Below, piece by piece: positions 60,739 to 64,000 of a stretch of DNA of 64,000 nucleotides. Position 1 is the stretch's first letter. Each line of letters opens with the position of its first letter. A program made the position numbers and the translations under genes. This DNA is from CAVYTF01 sp963708205 (GTDB lineage: Bacteria > Bacteroidota > Bacteroidia > Chitinophagales > Chitinophagaceae), in the NCBI GenBank assembly GCA_963708205.1, contig OY970196.1, positions 2,480,001-2,544,000 on the forward strand. Reading direction: 5' to 3'. The notes under the pieces were generated by a model. The model was given only the letters and a program-made list of their open reading frames with translations. It searched no databases and was not told the origin of the DNA.

Positions 60739-61377
60739 TTAAAAATCAAACTCCTTTATCTTTTTATCATTCAATAAAGCATTTACAATTGCATTATGAT
60801 TTTCAATTGATCCCTGCACTTTCCACCAACCTGTTATCTCATTTTCTTTTTTGCTTTGCGCCCCACGCAATGCTCTAAGATGAAATTGCTTAAACATCAA
60901 TTCATATTTTTTCAATGTTTCATCTTCGTAAGGACAAACAATTTTATAGTTGCGAAGTTGGTTTCTTTTTTCGATCATAGCCTGCACATAAATCAACCCA
61001 ATTAAAATAATCAATACAATAAATGTTGCAATAAATGCAATTTCAATATAACCCGCGCCTGTAGCCATTCCCAGCGCGGCAACTGCCCAGATAGTTGTAG
61101 CAGTAGTAATTCCCGTGACCCGATCTGTATCTTTAAAAATAACACCAGCTCCTAAAAAGCCGATGCCTGTGATAATATTTGCAGCAATGCGGTCGCCATT
61201 GTTTGGCGCACCGATTTTTAAAGATAATAAAGTAAAAATGCAGGAGCCAACACTTACGAGCATCATAGTGCGCAAGCCGGCAGATTTAGATCTGTATTCT
61301 CTTTCTGCACCAATAATTGCCCCGATCAATAATGAAAAGAGAATATGTAAGATATCTGAAGAAAGTATAAAGTTCAT
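60739..61377 (-). CDS. MgtC/SapB family membrane protein
   Basis: The 212-residue protein has five membrane segments in the first 130 residues with the MgtC hallmark LLIGAIIGAEREYRSKSAGLRTMML (as LLIGAIIGAEREY and RSKSAGLRTMML, about 16-40) and GFLGAGVIF (about 73-81). The C-terminal cytoplasmic part is about 75 residues. Family members affect magnesium adaptation and interact with ATP synthase in Salmonella; the role in free-living Bacteroidota is not established. It is single and convergent with lon. Confidence 0.94.
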   Translation of the reverse strand: MNFILSSDILHILFSLLIGAIIGAEREYRSKSAGLRTMMLVSVGSCIFTLLSLKIGAPNNGDRIAANIITGIGFLGAGVIFKDTDRVTGITTATTIWAVAALGMATGAGYIEIAFIATFIVLIILIGLIYVQAMIEKRNQLRNYKIVCPYEDETLKKYELMFKQFHLRALRGAQSKKENEITGWWKVQGSIENHNAIVNALLNDKKIKEFDF

Positions 61378-61432
61378 TCAATAAAAGTACGAAACAGAAA
61401 GTAACTGTTTGATGCAGTGAAATGAAAAATTA

Positions 61433-62725
61433 TCAGGAATTTTGTGGTATCTCTTCGGGCGAAGGATTGTATCGAACCATTAATTTATCAATGCGATGAT
61501 TATCCATATCCATTATTTCAAAATCAAAATCACGCCAGTTTAATTTATCTCCGGTTACAGGAATGCGTTGCAAATGATGTAATATAAAACCCGCAAGTGT
61601 ATCATAATCCTGTTCTTCTTCACTTAACCAATCTGCTTTTTGAAAGTGAGAAAGAAAATCATAAAATGGGATTTGCGCATCAACTAAATAACTTCCATCA
61701 TCGCGTTTGAAAATTTCATAACTATCTTCATCAGGCTGTGCAATATCGCCAACAATTGCTTCAAGAATATCATTCAAAGTTATCATTCCCTGAAGCGTTC
61801 CATATTCATCCACAATAAAAGCATAATGCGTTTTTGTTTCTTTAAATTTTTCAAGCAATTGGTATGCAGTATTATTTTCAGGAACATACACTGCGGGCTG
61901 CATCACATCTTTTAAAAAGGTTTCAGCATCAGCTAAAAACATATCTTTCATTAGCACAACTCCTTTTATCCCATCAATACTTCCTTCACAAACAGGATAC
62001 ACTGTGTGCATTTCATACTCAGATTTCACTTCATTTATTTTCGTATTTATATCAAGCCAAACAATATCGCTTCTGTGCGTCATCAGCGATGTAATGTTTC
62101 TATCACCAAGATGAAAAACTCGCTCAATAATTTGTTGTTCTGTTTCTTCAATTGTGCCATGTTCTGTCCCTTCGTTAATAATTGCTTTTATTTCATCTTC
62201 TGTTACCTGGCTTTGTTTTTTTTGTATGTCAAAAACACCAACCAACAAATTACTTGATTTTGTAAGTAACCAAATAAAAGGGTAAGTGATTTTGCTGATC
62301 ACATTCATCGGAGCAGCCATTGTTTTAGCAATGCCTTCCGGATTGCTTAGACCGATCCTTTTTGGAACAAGCTCGCCGATAACAAGTGATAAATATGTAA
62401 TGAAAATAACAACGATAGTCGTTGCAATGGCATTGCTGTATGCTTTAAGAAAAGAAATATCATTGATAAAATTTTCAATACTTCCTTTAATATGTTCACC
62501 GGAAAAAATACCCAATAAAATGCCGATTAATGTAATGCCGATTTGCACAGTAGAAATAAAAACGTCAGGGTGATTTGCAAGTCGTAACGCTTCTTTAGCA
62601 CGTGCATCGCCTTTGGCAGCCTGGCTTTCCAGCTTTGTTTTGCGCGACGAAACCAACGCAATTTCAGACATGGCAAAAATACCGTTGAGTATAATTAAGC
62701 CAAGTATTATAAAAAATTCTCCCAT
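61433..62725 (-). CDS. CNNM/CorC-type transporter-associated protein (hemolysin-like)
   Basis: The 430-residue protein has an N-terminal DUF21/CNNM membrane domain with about four helices (FIILGLIILNGIFAMSEIA with SSRKTKLE; STVQIGITLIGILLG at about 58-72), two CBS motifs (about 205-325, including ITSLMTHRSDIVWLD and FIVDEYGTLQGMITLNDILE) and a C-terminal CorC/HlyC transporter-associated domain (from about 345, DGSYLVDAQIPFYDF). This is the layout of magnesium/cobalt efflux proteins. The name hemolysin is historical. Length is normal. It stands 56 bp from mgtC, so both may concern magnesium handling. Confidence 0.93.
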   Translation of the reverse strand: MGEFFIILGLIILNGIFAMSEIALVSSRKTKLESQAAKGDARAKEALRLANHPDVFISTVQIGITLIGILLGIFSGEHIKGSIENFINDISFLKAYSNAIATTIVVIFITYLSLVIGELVPKRIGLSNPEGIAKTMAAPMNVISKITYPFIWLLTKSSNLLVGVFDIQKKQSQVTEDEIKAIINEGTEHGTIEETEQQIIERVFHLGDRNITSLMTHRSDIVWLDINTKINEVKSEYEMHTVYPVCEGSIDGIKGVVLMKDMFLADAETFLKDVMQPAVYVPENNTAYQLLEKFKETKTHYAFIVDEYGTLQGMITLNDILEAIVGDIAQPDEDSYEIFKRDDGSYLVDAQIPFYDFLSHFQKADWLSEEEQDYDTLAGFILHHLQRIPVTGDKLNWRDFDFEIMDMDNHRIDKLMVRYNPSPEEIPQNS

Positions 62726-62789
62726 AGATAAATCGCGGCAAAGCTACTCATTTGAGGATATCCGGAGAGTTTGCATTTTTTTATGGTTA

Positions 62790-63953
62790 TCAGTGTTTTG
62801 AAGTTGCATATTTATTTTTTGTAAGAAGATATTCAAGCCACAGTATTTTATTATAAGTTGAACAATAAAAATAATAACAAATATAACTCCAGTGAAGAAA
62901 GATTTGTTTAAGCAAGGTTGGGTACGAAAAAGCTGCTCTTGCCTGAAAAAAAATAAACTTGCGCTGGTTGCTTTTTTCAAATTCAAGGCTTGAAATGTTG
63001 AGTGGTGTTGCATTTGCGCCCAGTCTTAACAAAGATGTTCGCAAAATAATTTGATCCATAATGTTGTTTGATTTATCTAACTCTTTATTGATATCTTTTA
63101 TTAATTGCGGTTTGTATTTTTCTAATTCGTTTATTTTAAACGCGCCCATAAGCCGCGAAATATGATAAAGCAAAACGGAAGATTTTACATAATAAGGAGA
63201 CAAAAAAACCGGCGACTTCATATACGTTCTATTTTTAATTATGTCTGCAATTAGATTTATTGTCGCACTGTCTTGCATTACCAGCGGAAGCTTTTTTGAA
63301 AACATGAAATATAAAATATTGCATTGTACACCTAAATCAAAATCAGGCGTCATTTTGTAACCAAGATAAGTGCTGTATGCAGGAATATTTTTATAGTTTG
63401 AAAATGTGCTGATAATTTTTTTTCTGCTAAGATTACTTACCTCAACCATCCTGTTTTTTAAAATTTTACAAACACTATCGTTGGCATCAGTTGCCATTAA
63501 ACACATCACTGCATCGTCTGCATCTTCCCCTTCGCCAAAAACGCCTTTTAAATATTTGAAATAATAAGTGTGAGGCATAATAACAGTATGCGTTGGCCAA
63601 AAATTATAAAATGGAAATCCATCTTTATTTTTAAAAAAGGGAAAACATCTTTGCGATTTTTCAATAACTTTTTCAATTATTATTTTATCATTACCCCTCA
63701 CCTCAGGTAATAAATTTTTTAGTGTAAAAATACTGATTGCTGTAAAAAAAATATTGTTATCAGGTTGATAATTATGAGGCTCTCCACCACATTCACGAAA
63801 GCCAGCAAACATTCCAGCATAATATTCACCATCGCTTGAAACCTGCTCCGCTGCTATGTTTTGAACAAGCTGGTGAATTAATAACGAATCATTTTGAGCA
63901 TAAATAAAATTGACACTAATGTTTAAAAAAAATATTATCATCAACTTTTTCAT
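62790..63953 (-). CDS. Secreted protein of unknown function, possible alpha/alpha-toroid
   Basis: The 387-residue protein has a signal peptide (MKKLMIIFFLNISVNFIYA). The body is alpha-helical, with FAGFRECGGEPHNYQPDNN as an early conserved-looking block, then DADDAVMCLMATDANDSV (about 140-157) and a Lys-rich C-terminus. Regular helix spacing and the pattern resemble alpha/alpha-toroid proteins such as prenyltransferase- or cyclase-like folds, but no catalytic motif is clear. I chose ATG 63953; a TTG 12 bases upstream would add four residues before the signal. The gene ends the window and stands alone. Confidence 0.72.
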   Translation of the reverse strand: MKKLMIIFFLNISVNFIYAQNDSLLIHQLVQNIAAEQVSSDGEYYAGMFAGFRECGGEPHNYQPDNNIFFTAISIFTLKNLLPEVRGNDKIIIEKVIEKSQRCFPFFKNKDGFPFYNFWPTHTVIMPHTYYFKYLKGVFGEGEDADDAVMCLMATDANDSVCKILKNRMVEVSNLSRKKIISTFSNYKNIPAYSTYLGYKMTPDFDLGVQCNILYFMFSKKLPLVMQDSATINLIADIIKNRTYMKSPVFLSPYYVKSSVLLYHISRLMGAFKINELEKYKPQLIKDINKELDKSNNIMDQIILRTSLLRLGANATPLNISSLEFEKSNQRKFIFFQARAAFSYPTLLKQIFLHWSYICYYFYCSTYNKILWLEYLLTKNKYATSKH

Positions 63954-64000
63954 GGATAGATTCAAATTAAATGTGGAAGCTTTCTGATATACGAAAACCA

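Noticed and set aside
1..64000. tRNA or rRNA genes
   Set aside because: No T-loop or acceptor-stem pattern was seen in the intergenic stretches; a covariance-model scan would be needed to be certain.

Overview
The window looks like chromosomal DNA of a low-GC member of the Bacteroidota, most likely family Chitinophagaceae. The evidence is gene content typical of that phylum (DUF5916 outer-membrane protein, DUF4136 lipoprotein, DUF5683 next to parAB, SLBB-type Wza exporter, many small outer-membrane beta-barrels), TAnnTTTG-type -7 boxes in front of several genes, and an absence of clear Shine-Dalgarno sequences. The family assignment is inference; no rRNA or tRNA gene was seen.

Region 1 (1-6192) is a defence island. 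It starts inside the 3' end of a vsr mismatch endonuclease gene and continues with a tightly packed operon: XRE/C-type controller, cytosine-5 DNA methyltransferase, EcoRII-type restriction endonuclease, a 737-residue protein carrying both a MORC-like GHKL ATPase and a complete C-terminal histidine kinase, and a receiver-domain protein with an unrecognised C-terminal domain. This pairing of an EcoRII-type system with a two-component-like ATPase/receiver pair is the most interesting item in the window.

Region 2 (6193-9530) is accessory: a PEBP-family protein, a membrane protein, a 21-copy heptanucleotide tandem repeat, an orphan Bacteroidota protein family and a small helix-turn-helix protein. 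Region 3 (9564-21797) is mostly housekeeping: CBS protein, rpsO-pnp, prmA, plsY, DUF3052-like, DUF5916, YraN, manA, DUF6580, a DUF4136 lipoprotein and a beta-barrel.

Region 4 (21959-37398, all minus strand) is a Wzx/Wzy-type surface polysaccharide locus. In transcription order it holds a WlbB/WbpD-like acyltransferase and a Gfo/Idh/MocA dehydrogenase, then Wza, Wzz, Wzx and Wzy, four glycosyltransferases, a UDP-sugar epimerase and rfbB-rfbC-rfbA. The rfbB frame is broken by one missing base. No rfbD, no initiating sugar-phosphate transferase and no aminotransferase for the 3-amino sugar route is present in the locus.

Region 5 (37538-64000) is core metabolism and cell envelope: HGSNAT-like acyltransferase, a MurU-like nucleotidyltransferase beside an AmgK-like kinase fused to a RapZ C-terminal domain (peptidoglycan recycling), a MerR regulator with a B12-binding-like domain, Kup, AlkA, pheS, an EamA transporter, a Dpm1-like transferase, a DnaQ-type exonuclease, mpl, dapB, DUF5683, parB-parA, a metallophosphoesterase, lon, MgtC, a CNNM/CorC protein and a secreted protein of unknown function. 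A 41-codon lipoprotein gene lies between mpl and dapB.
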